From NCBI GenBank assembly GCA_016193465.1, contig JACPSE010000070.1, positions 1-43,144 of the forward strand: a stretch of 43,144 nucleotides of DNA. The letters run 5' to 3'. Shown one piece after another: positions 24,587 through 32,468 of this stretch; within the stretch, counting starts at the first letter, position 1, and each line of letters opens with the position of its first letter. Source of the stretch: Deltaproteobacteria bacterium. GTDB taxonomy: Bacteria; Desulfobacterota; Binatia; UBA9968. Under the pieces are notes generated by a model that was not told the origin of the DNA, searched no databases, and saw only the letters and a program-made list of their open reading frames with translations. Both the position numbers and the translations under genes were made by a program.

Positions 24587-25876
24587 TTAGGCTGCCCCTG
24601 TCGCACGCTTAGTAGCTGGCTGCAACTTCTCCAGCAGAGCTAACACCTCAACGGTGCTCTTAACCTCCGCGCGATTGGCGAGAACTTGATGGTAGGGTAT
24701 GTCGGCGCGGCTTGTCGCGTCGGAGACCACGATCAATTCATAGCCTAGCCCCGTACCCTCTCGCACGGTGTCGGAGACGCACCCGGTGGTAGAGTCCCCA
24801 GTAATGATGCAAACATTAACTCCAAGATTCCGCAGCAGCCGCTGCAGGTGCGTCAGGCCGAAAGCGCTGTTGCCTTTCTTGTAGACACGATAGTACCCTT
24901 CAGGAAGCTTTACCCCCTCCAGAATTTCTGCCCCCCAAGTATCCTCAATCATGTAGCCTACCCCAGGTGGGAACTTCCTTTTCCATTCCGGCATCGTAAC
25001 GCGAAACGATTGGATGGAATGGGCGTCATCTGCCTGATCGAGCCGAACAGCCGTCTGCGCATGAATGACGGGAAATCCTTTCCTCGTCATCGCTTCGATG
25101 AGACGGTTATTGTTACGGATAAACAGCTCTCGCCCTTCGTCCGTGGCTTTTAAGCCGGGCAGGTTAATGCCGTACCGGTATTTCGACCCCATAGGATGAT
25201 GGCCATCGTTATTCATGGCGACGATAATCATAGCGGGGCGGAGCCCATCCACCTTTTCCTTCCGCTGACCTGCTTCCTGCAAAAGTGAAATGATCTCATG
25301 AGTTTCTTTGACCGCAGCCCGTTTCTCAAAAGTCACAAGATGCGGCGTGCGCATAGGGAAGACAGCATCAGCCACAATGACCGTATCGTACCCGAACAAC
25401 CCACCCATCCTGGTCGTATCATCGATGCTTCCTGGCACCCCGCAGAAGCCTGCTACAATACACGTATCCACTCCAAGACCGGAGAGCAATCGATCGAGAT
25501 GCGTGAACTGAAAAGCACTTAGGCTTTTTTTAGTAATGACATAGTCATCCGCTTGTGGCGCAATCTCGTTCGGAATGGCCGCTCCGGGAGTCCTCTCGAC
25601 CAAGACCGGAGGTAGCTCTCTCAACTGCCTAAGCCACTTGGGGGGGAAAAAACAATCACTGAGGTCGCGTCTAAAAACGGTCTGCACATAAATAATAGGT
25701 TTGGCATTGCGCGCTGCAGCCAGGAGCCGCTGGCAGTTGCCCATCAGCGTTCTACGTTCCTCTTGGTCGACCGGCTGCAATCCTATTTGATTCAGGCCAC
25801 CTCTTGCCGCGAGCAAATCCTCTTGAATATCTATGATCACTACCGCCGCGTTCGTGAGATTAAGTTCCTTGAACAC
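24587..25876 (-). CDS. tandem isochorismatase-fold (cysteine hydrolase) protein with split active-site residues
   Basis: 429 residues of two fused isochorismatase-like domains. Domain 1 (about 8-200) has the catalytic Asp16 (VVIIDIQED) and Lys116 (VITKKSLSAF). Its nucleophile position reads GFCGVPGSIDD, so Ser150 (or Gly149) replaces Cys. Domain 2 (about 212-416) has Lys333 (VYKKGNSAF) and Cys366 (GDSTTGCVSD), but the Asp position is Ala220 (MIIVAMNND). Each half therefore lacks a different triad residue. The usual family is single-domain and hydrolyses amides, vinyl ethers or carbamates. It could form one composite site or one working site per half. GTG start with AGGAGG. It leads an operon with the solute-binding gene. 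Confidence 0.85.
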   Translation of the reverse strand: MFKELNLTNAAVVIIDIQEDLLAARGGLNQIGLQPVDQEERRTLMGNCQRLLAAARNAKPIIYVQTVFRRDLSDCFFPPKWLRQLRELPPVLVERTPGAAIPNEIAPQADDYVITKKSLSAFQFTHLDRLLSGLGVDTCIVAGFCGVPGSIDDTTRMGGLFGYDTVIVADAVFPMRTPHLVTFEKRAAVKETHEIISLLQEAGQRKEKVDGLRPAMIIVAMNNDGHHPMGSKYRYGINLPGLKATDEGRELFIRNNNRLIEAMTRKGFPVIHAQTAVRLDQADDAHSIQSFRVTMPEWKRKFPPGVGYMIEDTWGAEILEGVKLPEGYYRVYKKGNSAFGLTHLQRLLRNLGVNVCIITGDSTTGCVSDTVREGTGLGYELIVVSDATSRADIPYHQVLANRAEVKSTVEVLALLEKLQPATKRATGAA

Positions 25877-26396
25877 GGTTCTCTCCTCCTTCCCGATTGT
25901 TGCTTCCCGTGCCAGGTTAAATCCCCCTTGGGGAAGCCAAAGGCCTCCAGGACCATTTTCATCCGTCTGGCGCTATCTCTGTAAGTCCCAAAGTCGTTAA
26001 GGGCTAATTACCTTCGATCCATCCTACAGTTCGATAAACTCACCGTCCCGAGGAAGATCGAGGGACAGCCAGGTTATTTGAAAGCCTCCTTACTCCAATT
26101 GGGGGTAGATGTCCAGCCCTAGCCGAAAGCAAGGCCTAGGGTTGACAATCGGATACCGTCCGGCCTCAAAAGGGCGAGGCGGGCCAGTCTGCTCTGCGTG
26201 ATGGGAGCTGGAAGCTGGAGAAGGCGGGCTGAGAGGCGTGGTCGGAGGTAATTTTGACTTCTCGGTGGCTGACCCGCAAAAGGAACTTCCTATCACTACT
26301 CGTTCTGCGCGTAGGTCTGTCTGCCGGGCACAGGCAGGGATGGACATCTGCTCCTTATTGGGGTAACAGATGTTAGCGGAAGCCAGGAGGTGGACA
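25877..26396. other. intergenic region with repeats, no gene
   Basis: 520 bases upstream of the divergent hydrolase and tctC genes. It holds repeat R1 (26023-26079), R2 (26249-26300) and the 15-mer/palindrome at 26316-26347. The minus ORF at 26090-26410 has no family features and crosses three repeats, so it is not called. Confidence 0.6.
26249..26300. repeat. 52-bp repeat R2, left copy
   Basis: Matches 30990-31041 in the same orientation at 51 of 52 positions (one C/G change). Contains TCTCGGTGGCTGACCCGCAA. The copies bracket the tctC-tctA-prpD-tctB cluster. Confidence 0.9.
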
Positions 26397-27431
26397 ATGA
26401 AGAAAGCCATGCCTTTTGTGCTGGGAGTTTCTTTTATTTTACTCGTATCGTTAGCTCAATCAGCCCAGCCATTTTATGCAGGAAAGACTTTGACTATTCT
26501 CGTGGGATATCCTCCGGGCGGGGGTTATTCCGCTTACGCGCAGGTTATCGCCAGGCACTTAGGGAAACACATTCCTGGCAATCCCGTTGTCATCGTGCAA
26601 CACATGCCAGGTGGGGCGAGCATCGTCGCCGCGAACCACTTATTTAACCGAGCCAAAGCAGACGGTCTTACTATTGGATCACTCAACATGTTCAACATGT
26701 ATTCCAACTATGTGGGAAAGAGCGAAGGGGTCTTTTATGACCTGGCTAAGTGGAGCTACATTGGAAACACGAGGTCGGGAATTCAGATCTTCCTCATGCG
26801 GTCAGATTCCTATGCGAGCTTTGAGGCTATCAAGAGTGCGAAAAGACCTGTGCGGCTTGGCTACGCCACTAAGGGCGATGGCCACCATTTATTTGGTTTA
26901 GCTGTGGAGGAGGGACTAGGCGTTAAGTTGAATCACATATTTGGTTATGGCGGAGGCGGTGAAATTGACCTGGGGCTGGAAAGAGGAGAGCTGGATGGAA
27001 GATCAGCCAATTTAAACAGCTATCTGGTTTCAAAGCCCGACTGGATTAAGGGCGGCTTCGTTAAGATACTTGCTCAGGGGGGCAGTGCTGGCAGAGAGGG
27101 AAAGATCATCAGGGATCCTAGGATTCCTGACGTTCCCACGATCTTGGAGTTGTTTCCCAAGGAGAGAGTGCAGCAGTTGATGGATTTCGCCTCGGTTGGA
27201 GAATTGATATCGGGCGTATATGTCGCCCCGCCCAAAACACCGGAGGATAATCTTAAGGTCCTACGCGAGGGTTTCTTGAACACTCTCAATGATCCAGATT
27301 TCCTCGCCGATGCAAAGCGGCTGAACCTGGAGATTAACCCAATGGGGGCCAAGCAGGTCGAGGCAATTGTTAAACGCGCTCTGAAAGTATCCCCTGAGCT
27401 GGTCGATTGGGTAAAGACCGTTCGGAAATAG
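26397..27431 (+). CDS. tctC: TctC-type periplasmic binding protein of a tripartite tricarboxylate transporter
   Basis: 344 residues from the ATG with AGGAGG six bases upstream (26385-26390). Signal peptide MKKAMPFVLGVSFILLVSLA ends near QSAQPFYAGK. The Bug fold is clear: TLTILVGYPPGGGYSAYAQV, VIVQHMPGGASIVAANHLFN, the GYGGGGEIDLGLERGELDG loop and the C-terminal PKTPEDNLKVLREGFLNTL. It binds a carboxylate in the periplasm and hands it to TctA/TctB. It is first in a four-gene cluster and starts 8 bases before tctA. Confidence 0.92.
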   Translation: MKKAMPFVLGVSFILLVSLAQSAQPFYAGKTLTILVGYPPGGGYSAYAQVIARHLGKHIPGNPVVIVQHMPGGASIVAANHLFNRAKADGLTIGSLNMFNMYSNYVGKSEGVFYDLAKWSYIGNTRSGIQIFLMRSDSYASFEAIKSAKRPVRLGYATKGDGHHLFGLAVEEGLGVKLNHIFGYGGGGEIDLGLERGELDGRSANLNSYLVSKPDWIKGGFVKILAQGGSAGREGKIIRDPRIPDVPTILELFPKERVQQLMDFASVGELISGVYVAPPKTPEDNLKVLREGFLNTLNDPDFLADAKRLNLEINPMGAKQVEAIVKRALKVSPELVDWVKTVRK

Positions 27432-27438
27432 CGTTGCC

Positions 27439-28926
27439 ATGCTGGAAACATTCTGGGGAAGCCTTCTTTCCGTCCTGAGCTGGCCAGCCTTTGGGTTGCT
27501 TCTCTTGGGCACTTTTATTGGCTTTTGGATCGGGCTCCTGCCGGGCATAGGTGTGGTTGCGACCTTATCCATCCTTCTGCCTTTCACTTTCGGGATGCAT
27601 CCCATCAACGCAATGGCTTTGCTTATAGCGCTCCACGCTGTGGGCGCGACTACGGGTGATATTACCTCCATTCTCTTTGGAGTTCCCGGCGAAGGAAGCG
27701 CAGCAGCCACCATTCTGGACGGTCATCCCATGGCCAAAAAGGGCGAGGCAGGACGGGCCTTAGGCGCGGCTCTGGGTAGCTCTCTGGTGGGAGGCTTAAT
27801 TGGCGCTCTTGCATTGGCTGTCTCGGTGCCTGTGCTGCGCCCTTTCGTTCTGACTTTTACAGCCGCTGAACTTTTTGCCTTGATTGTTCTCGGGCTAGTC
27901 TTCATCGCATCATTGACGGGTTCCCTTTGGACAAGAGGAGTCTTGATGGCGGGTCTCGGGTTGATCCTGTCGACAGTTGGCATGGACCCCAACTCTAGCA
28001 TCCCTCGCTACACTGTTGGACAACCCTATCTCTGGGAGGGACTTCCTCTGGCCCCAGTAGCCATAGGGTTGTTTGCCATTCCCGAAGTCGTAGATTTAGC
28101 GGTGAGGGGAACCGGCATTGCTGGGCAAGACGTAAGGATTGCAGGCGGTGTTCTGGAAGGATTAAAGGATACCTTCCGATATTGGGGAATAACGCTTCGA
28201 TGCAGCTTGATTGGGACATTTGTTGGCGTCATTCCTGGTTTGGGTGGATCGGTGGCTCAGTGGGTAGCCTACGGTCATGCCGTGCAAAGCTCGAGAGATA
28301 AAAGCCGGTTTGGCAACGGTGATGTGCGCGGTGTGCTAGGGCCAGGCGCGGCGAATAATTCGAAAGAAGGAGGCGATATTATTCCTACTGTCGGCTTCGG
28401 GGTTCCCGGGAGTGGTGGTATGGCGATCCTGCTTGGTGGTTTCCTGACCCTCGGGCTGATTCCTGGCCCCGAAATGTTAACAAAACACTTGGACGTGGTG
28501 TTTTCCATGGTTTGGACCTTGGTCATCGCAAATATCATCATCGCAGTTGTTTGCCTGAGCTTTCTGAACAAGATAGCTAAACTTACTCAGATCCGAGGCT
28601 CAATTATGATTCCTTGTATCTTGTTCCTGGTCTTCATGGGAGCTTTTTCTGCCAATAATGATCTCCTGGATCTCGTTGTCATGATTCTATTTGGGGTTTT
28701 TGGATACATCGCGGTTTTACTGGACTGGCCTCGACCCCCTCTCGTATTAGGGCTGGTTTTAGGGCGTTTGGCGGAAAAATATCTCTACATTTCCGTGGGA
28801 GCATTTGGTCTTTCATTTTTGTTACGTCCTTTGGTCATCCTAATTCTTCTTTTGGCGGTTGGCGCAGTTGTGTACTCGATCCGGTCCGGAAAAGGGTCAG
28901 TTCAGGCTTTGCCTACGGAGACCTAG
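27439..28926 (+). CDS. tctA: TctA large permease subunit of the TTT transporter
   Basis: 495 residues and about 12 membrane segments. The conserved TctA core GTFIGFWIGLLPGIGVVATL, ATTGDITSILFGVPGEGSAA and the second half repeat FVGVIPGLGGSVAQWVAY with NNSKEGGDIIPTVGFGVPGS are all intact. These paired Gly/Pro motifs line the transport path in the family. It transports the substrate delivered by TctC using the ion gradient. The small subunit gene is separated from it by prpD. Confidence 0.94.
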   Translation: MLETFWGSLLSVLSWPAFGLLLLGTFIGFWIGLLPGIGVVATLSILLPFTFGMHPINAMALLIALHAVGATTGDITSILFGVPGEGSAAATILDGHPMAKKGEAGRALGAALGSSLVGGLIGALALAVSVPVLRPFVLTFTAAELFALIVLGLVFIASLTGSLWTRGVLMAGLGLILSTVGMDPNSSIPRYTVGQPYLWEGLPLAPVAIGLFAIPEVVDLAVRGTGIAGQDVRIAGGVLEGLKDTFRYWGITLRCSLIGTFVGVIPGLGGSVAQWVAYGHAVQSSRDKSRFGNGDVRGVLGPGAANNSKEGGDIIPTVGFGVPGSGGMAILLGGFLTLGLIPGPEMLTKHLDVVFSMVWTLVIANIIIAVVCLSFLNKIAKLTQIRGSIMIPCILFLVFMGAFSANNDLLDLVVMILFGVFGYIAVLLDWPRPPLVLGLVLGRLAEKYLYISVGAFGLSFLLRPLVILILLLAVGAVVYSIRSGKGSVQALPTET

Positions 28927-28968
28927 ACCTAAGAGGATGCTGCCTGGAATCTGCCTCGGGGGGGCTCA

Positions 28969-30348
28969 ATGAAAACAGTGGCAAACGGTTTGGCGGAACT
29001 GGTGTCAGCCATCCGATTCGATGCCTTGTCAGAAGAGGTTGTCAGAGAAACAAAGCGGCGGGTCTTGGATGTTATTGGCTGCGCTCTCGGTGGCTTTCAT
29101 GGAGAGCCGGGCACCATGATACGCGACCTCGTGGCGGACTTAGGAGGCCGATCTGAGTCCACTGTTTTTGGCGCTCCGCAGCGGACTTCCTGCGAGAAAG
29201 CTACTCTGGCGAATGCAACCATGCTGCGCTACTTGGATTACATGGACTCGCATGCAGGCTCTGATCCTTGCCACCCATGCTTCAATATTCCGCCTTGCCT
29301 GGCTATTGCCGAACGGGTCGGTGCCAGCGGCCAGGATCTCATAGCGGCTACTGTCGCTGGATATGAGATTCAGATTCGCTTCCAAGAAGCGTGCAGGATA
29401 ACCTCCAGAGGCTGGTTCAGTGGTACATACCTACAGTTCTCAGTACCCCTGGCAGTGGGAAGACTTTTGGGCCTAGATATTGACCAACTCACCAATGCCA
29501 TTGCTATCTCAGCAACCCACGCAAACACCCTCAATGCCCTCAGCGTGGGTAGCATTCCATCCAGCAAGAGTGTGGCGGATGGAATGGTAGCTTCCGTTGG
29601 AGTCATGGCTGCTCTCATGGCTCAGAAAGGACTAGCGGGGCCAAGAGATATTATCGAGAGCTCAGGTGGCTTTGAAAAGGCAGTAGCCGGACGCATTGAT
29701 GAGGAGCGCCTCTTAGCACCTGTCGCTACCAACTATAAGATCATGGAGGTTAACACAAAGTGGTTTAACACCGTCCGTACTGCCCAGACGGCTGTCGCAG
29801 GTGTCTTTGGACTTTTTCAGAACCATCAACTAACGTGGCGCGACGTGGAAGCGATAAACATATTCCTGCCAAGCGGCGAGCATGTCGGTCACGAAGGCGT
29901 GTGGAATAGTGTCTCCAGGCTCAGGCCACAGAACCGAGACAGTGCCAATCACAGCATAGTATTCAGCGTAGCTGTTGCAATGGTGGATGGGGAACTCGGA
30001 CCCGAACAGTATGCCGATGCAAAACTGCGAGACCCTTGTGTCCTATCGCTTGCTGATCGAACGACTCTTCAGTCTGACCCTTCCCTTGACCCCTACTGGC
30101 CAGAGGCCGCTGTGACCCGTGTAGTCCTGAAAACAAAAAACGGGCAGAATTATGAAGCCACGACGCTCTATCCACCAGGGCATCATCGAAACCGTCTTAC
30201 AGATGAGCAGATGCAGCAAAAGTTTAGTAAGCTAGCGCGCCAAGCGCTTAGCAAAGAGAAAAGAGAGGCCGTCATCCGGGCAGTAAATCGCCTTGACGAG
30301 CTTAAGTCAATTAGCGAGTTAATGGTCCACTTGACTGGGCAGACTTAA
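28969..30348 (+). CDS. MmgE/PrpD family protein
   Basis: 459 residues of the 2-methylcitrate dehydratase-like family. Matching parts are VVRETKRRVLDVIGCALGGF, ANATMLRYLDYMDSHAGSDP, HPCFNIPPCLAIAERVGASG, CRITSRGWFSGTYLQFSVPL and AISATHANTLNALSVGSIPS. Members dehydrate 2-methylcitrate or cis-aconitate-like acids, or isomerise itaconate-like acids. It lies between tctA and tctB, so it probably acts on the imported carboxylate. The start has GGGGGG at good distance. Substrate unknown; intact citrate-cycle partners are absent. Confidence 0.9.
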   Translation: MKTVANGLAELVSAIRFDALSEEVVRETKRRVLDVIGCALGGFHGEPGTMIRDLVADLGGRSESTVFGAPQRTSCEKATLANATMLRYLDYMDSHAGSDPCHPCFNIPPCLAIAERVGASGQDLIAATVAGYEIQIRFQEACRITSRGWFSGTYLQFSVPLAVGRLLGLDIDQLTNAIAISATHANTLNALSVGSIPSSKSVADGMVASVGVMAALMAQKGLAGPRDIIESSGGFEKAVAGRIDEERLLAPVATNYKIMEVNTKWFNTVRTAQTAVAGVFGLFQNHQLTWRDVEAINIFLPSGEHVGHEGVWNSVSRLRPQNRDSANHSIVFSVAVAMVDGELGPEQYADAKLRDPCVLSLADRTTLQSDPSLDPYWPEAAVTRVVLKTKNGQNYEATTLYPPGHHRNRLTDEQMQQKFSKLARQALSKEKREAVIRAVNRLDELKSISELMVHLTGQT

Positions 30349-30395
30349 GAGTTTTCTCATTCAAGAATCTTCAGCTGAGGAAAAGAGCTGCCGTA

Positions 30396-30875
30396 TTGAA
30401 GTCTGTATTGCAAATTATCTTCGGTCTTCTGGTCTTTTTTTTCTTTGGAGTCTGTCTGTGGCAAGCAATAGCTTGGCCTACGCAGGCTAAACTCTTTCCT
30501 CTGACGATCCTGATTCCCATGCTTCTCATAGCAGCGCTTAACCTTAGCCTCGAGTTGATGAGCGGATACGGGAAGAGATCCATGAGTGGCGCTTCGGTTG
30601 ACGTCCAGTCTAGGCAGGGAACTGATAATGCTCTCTTGCGAAGACGGACCATGATTATTTTTTTGTGGATTCTTGGCTTCTTGATGGGCATTTGGCTTCT
30701 TGGTTTTTCTCTTTCTATTCCTCTATTCGTATTTCTTTACCTCAAAGTCTATTCGAAGGAGGAGTGGATGCTGGCGCTTCTCCTTGCTGGCGCTGCCTGG
30801 CTGCTATTTTTCGGCCTATTTGACCGGCTGCTGCATCTTCCGTTCCCTGAGGGGATCCTTTTTACCTTGCTGTAG
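30396..30875 (+). CDS. tctB: TctB-like small permease subunit of the TTT transporter
   Basis: 159 residues with four hydrophobic segments in two pairs (LQIIFGLLVFFFFGVCLWQA; LTILIPMLLIAALNLSLEL; IIFLWILGFLMGIWLLGFSL; LALLLAGAAWLLFFGLFDRL) and a polar loop between the pairs. This layout is typical of TctB, which is weakly conserved. The TTG start is accepted because no ATG or GTG lies nearby; a GAGGAAAA stretch is about 15 bases upstream. It is 47 bases after prpD and ends the cluster. Confidence 0.8.
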   Translation: MKSVLQIIFGLLVFFFFGVCLWQAIAWPTQAKLFPLTILIPMLLIAALNLSLELMSGYGKRSMSGASVDVQSRQGTDNALLRRRTMIIFLWILGFLMGIWLLGFSLSIPLFVFLYLKVYSKEEWMLALLLAGAAWLLFFGLFDRLLHLPFPEGILFTLL

Positions 30876-30922
30876 AGCCACTTGCTGCTACACAAAACTG
30901 TGCGTGAAGCATCTGTGCAGTT

Positions 30923-30959
30923 AGAGCCTCAAGGGCAAGAGGCAGTCACCGGAGGCTCT
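30923..30959 (+). terminator. inverted repeat after the tct cluster
   Basis: AGAGCCTC (30923-30930) pairs perfectly with GAGGCTCT (30952-30959) around a 21-base loop; alternative pairing of CTCAAG with CTTGAG is possible. There is no T-tract, so termination is uncertain. The rest of 30876-31186 holds repeat R2 and the promoter below. Confidence 0.35.
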
Positions 30960-30989
30960 TGAGCGCGCGCCCGCACGCGGTCGTCGGGG

Positions 30990-31041
30990 TAATTTTGAGT
31001 TCTCGGTGGCTGACCCGCAAAAGGAACTTCCTATCACTACT
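30990..31041. repeat. 52-bp repeat R2, right copy
   Basis: One mismatch from the left copy at 26249-26300, in the same orientation. It marks the right edge of the TTT cluster. Confidence 0.9.
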
Positions 31042-31139
31042 TATTTACCATACAGACCCTTAATAAAACCCGATTCCTCCAGTTCCTTTTTGGGGCACGT
31101 TAGCACTTCCAACGCGTGGAGCAAGTAAAAAAGTGCAGT

Positions 31140-31168
31140 TTGACAGGGGCTGACCTGGAGTCTATCTT
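31140..31168 (+). promoter_or_regulatory. sigma-70-like promoter of the HAD phosphatase gene
   Basis: Perfect -35 TTGACA (31140-31145), 17 bases, then TATCTT (31163-31168, 4/6). The predicted start of transcription near 31175 argues for the ATG at 31187 and against the GTG at 31172. Confidence 0.5.
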
Positions 31169-31186
31169 TAAGTGAGTGACCGGAGC

Positions 31187-31834
31187 ATGAAGAGAAGAAT
31201 CGATCTCATCATGTTCGACCTGGATGGCACGCTGGCCGATACCGGACAGGACCTGGCCGATGCGGTGAATTATGTTCGCTCCCGGCTTCACTTGGCGCCG
31301 CTGGATGACCGCCTGGTTTATAGCCATGTGGGCCGGGGCGCGGAACATCTGCTGCGCGGTTCCTTGCCGGAAAAGTGCCAAGACCGGTTCCAAGAAGTGA
31401 TGGGGTTGTTTCTCAAGCGCTATGAGAGCCATCTGCTGGACACAACCGTTCTCTATCCGCACGTCAAGGAGACGCTGGATTATTTTCGAGAAAAAAAACG
31501 GGTTGTTGTGACCAACAAACTCCACCGTTTCACGGTGTTGGTGCTGCGGGGATTGGGGATCGAGGACTATTTTGACGCGATTCTGGGTGGGGACAGTGTT
31601 CCACAGAAAAAGCCCGACCCCGGACCCTTAAATCAAGTCCTCACGACCTTCGGGGTGAGACCGGTCAAGGCGCTGATGGTCGGGGATGGGGGCATGGACA
31701 TCGAGGCGGGCAAGAGGGCGGGAGTTTTGACGTGCGGGGTCACTTACGGCTTGGGCGACAAGGAAGAACTGGCAGCAGCGAAACCGAACTTTCTCGTCGA
31801 TGATCTCCGTCAGTTAAGCGACTACTTTTGTTAA
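31187..31834 (+). CDS. HAD family hydrolase, phosphoglycolate phosphatase-like
   Basis: 215 residues from ATG 31187 (GTG at 31172 is the alternative). The haloacid dehalogenase motifs are all present: DLIMFDLDGTLAD (two Asp), VVVTNKLHRF (Thr), DSVPQKKPDPGPLNQVL (Lys) and MVGDGGMDIEAGKRAGVLTC (acidic pair region). The four-helix cap and length fit Gph-type phosphatases that remove phosphate from 2-phosphoglycolate or related small phosphates. It is followed 27 bases later by a flavin/PNPOx-like gene. Confidence 0.9.
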   Translation: MKRRIDLIMFDLDGTLADTGQDLADAVNYVRSRLHLAPLDDRLVYSHVGRGAEHLLRGSLPEKCQDRFQEVMGLFLKRYESHLLDTTVLYPHVKETLDYFREKKRVVVTNKLHRFTVLVLRGLGIEDYFDAILGGDSVPQKKPDPGPLNQVLTTFGVRPVKALMVGDGGMDIEAGKRAGVLTCGVTYGLGDKEELAAAKPNFLVDDLRQLSDYFC

Positions 31835-31861
31835 TGACGATGGTATAAGGAGGATAGTAGA

Positions 31862-32260
31862 ATGGCAGTTGCGATTCCAGACTCTTACCGGGATCTCTTT
31901 ACCAAGCGGGCCTTTGTCTATCTGAGCACCGTGATGCCTGACGGCAGTCCTCAGGTCACGCCTGTCTGGTGTGATCTGGACGGAAACCATATCCGGATCA
32001 ACACGGCCAAGGGGCGTGTCAAAGACAGGAACATGCGGCGCAACAGGAAGGTAGCGCTTACGGTCGCCGACCCCGACAACCCTTATCGCTACTTGGCGGT
32101 GCGCGGCGAGGTAGCAGAGATTACGGAGCAGGGCGCCGACGCGCACATAGATCTCCTCGCCAAAAAGTACCTGGGGCAAGAGAAGTATCCCTACCGCAAG
32201 CCAGGCGAGGTCCGCGTCATTTATAAAATCCGTCCGGAGAAGATTTCCACCATGGGCTAG
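31862..32260 (+). CDS. pyridoxamine 5'-phosphate oxidase-fold protein (flavin- or F420-binding)
   Basis: 132 residues with an excellent AAGGAGGATAGTAG ribosome site. The split-barrel pattern is clear: AFVYLSTVMPDGSPQVTPVW, CDLDGNHIRINTAKGRVKDR, NRKVALTVADPDNPYRYLAV and RGEVAEITEQGADAHIDLLA. This matches the Rv1155/TIGR03618-type group that binds FMN or F420 and reduces or senses small molecules. The cofactor and substrate cannot be decided by eye. It is probably cotranscribed with the upstream HAD gene. Confidence 0.88.
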   Translation: MAVAIPDSYRDLFTKRAFVYLSTVMPDGSPQVTPVWCDLDGNHIRINTAKGRVKDRNMRRNRKVALTVADPDNPYRYLAVRGEVAEITEQGADAHIDLLAKKYLGQEKYPYRKPGEVRVIYKIRPEKISTMG

Positions 32261-32308
32261 AGCAGCCGTTTCTTGTGCCCCTGGGCAAAATCCGCTATCC
32301 TTAATAAC

Positions 32309-32458
32309 ATGAAAGAGGAGGATTTTCTCAAGAAGGTGGGGATTTACTCCCGCTACTTGGCCCAGTTCCTGAGCGAAGGGGACATAGCCAAGATCCTTGA
32401 AACAATCCGAGAACTGGAGCAGGTCCGGCAGCAGGCGGAGAGAGAAAAGGTCGGGTGA
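32309..32458 (+). CDS. short helical protein, uncertain
   Basis: 49 residues (MKEEDFLKKVGIYSRYLAQF... EREKVG), highly charged and probably helical, with no family match I recognise. A TTG at 32273 would lengthen it. There is no clear ribosome site. It lies between the PNPOx-like gene and a convergent aldehyde dehydrogenase. Confidence 0.4.
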   Translation: MKEEDFLKKVGIYSRYLAQFLSEGDIAKILETIRELEQVRQQAEREKVG

Positions 32459-32468
32459 TCTTTCAGCT

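Noticed and set aside
26090-26410. 106-residue minus-strand ORF
   Set aside because: It crosses several repeats and the tctC ribosome site, has no family features and biased composition.
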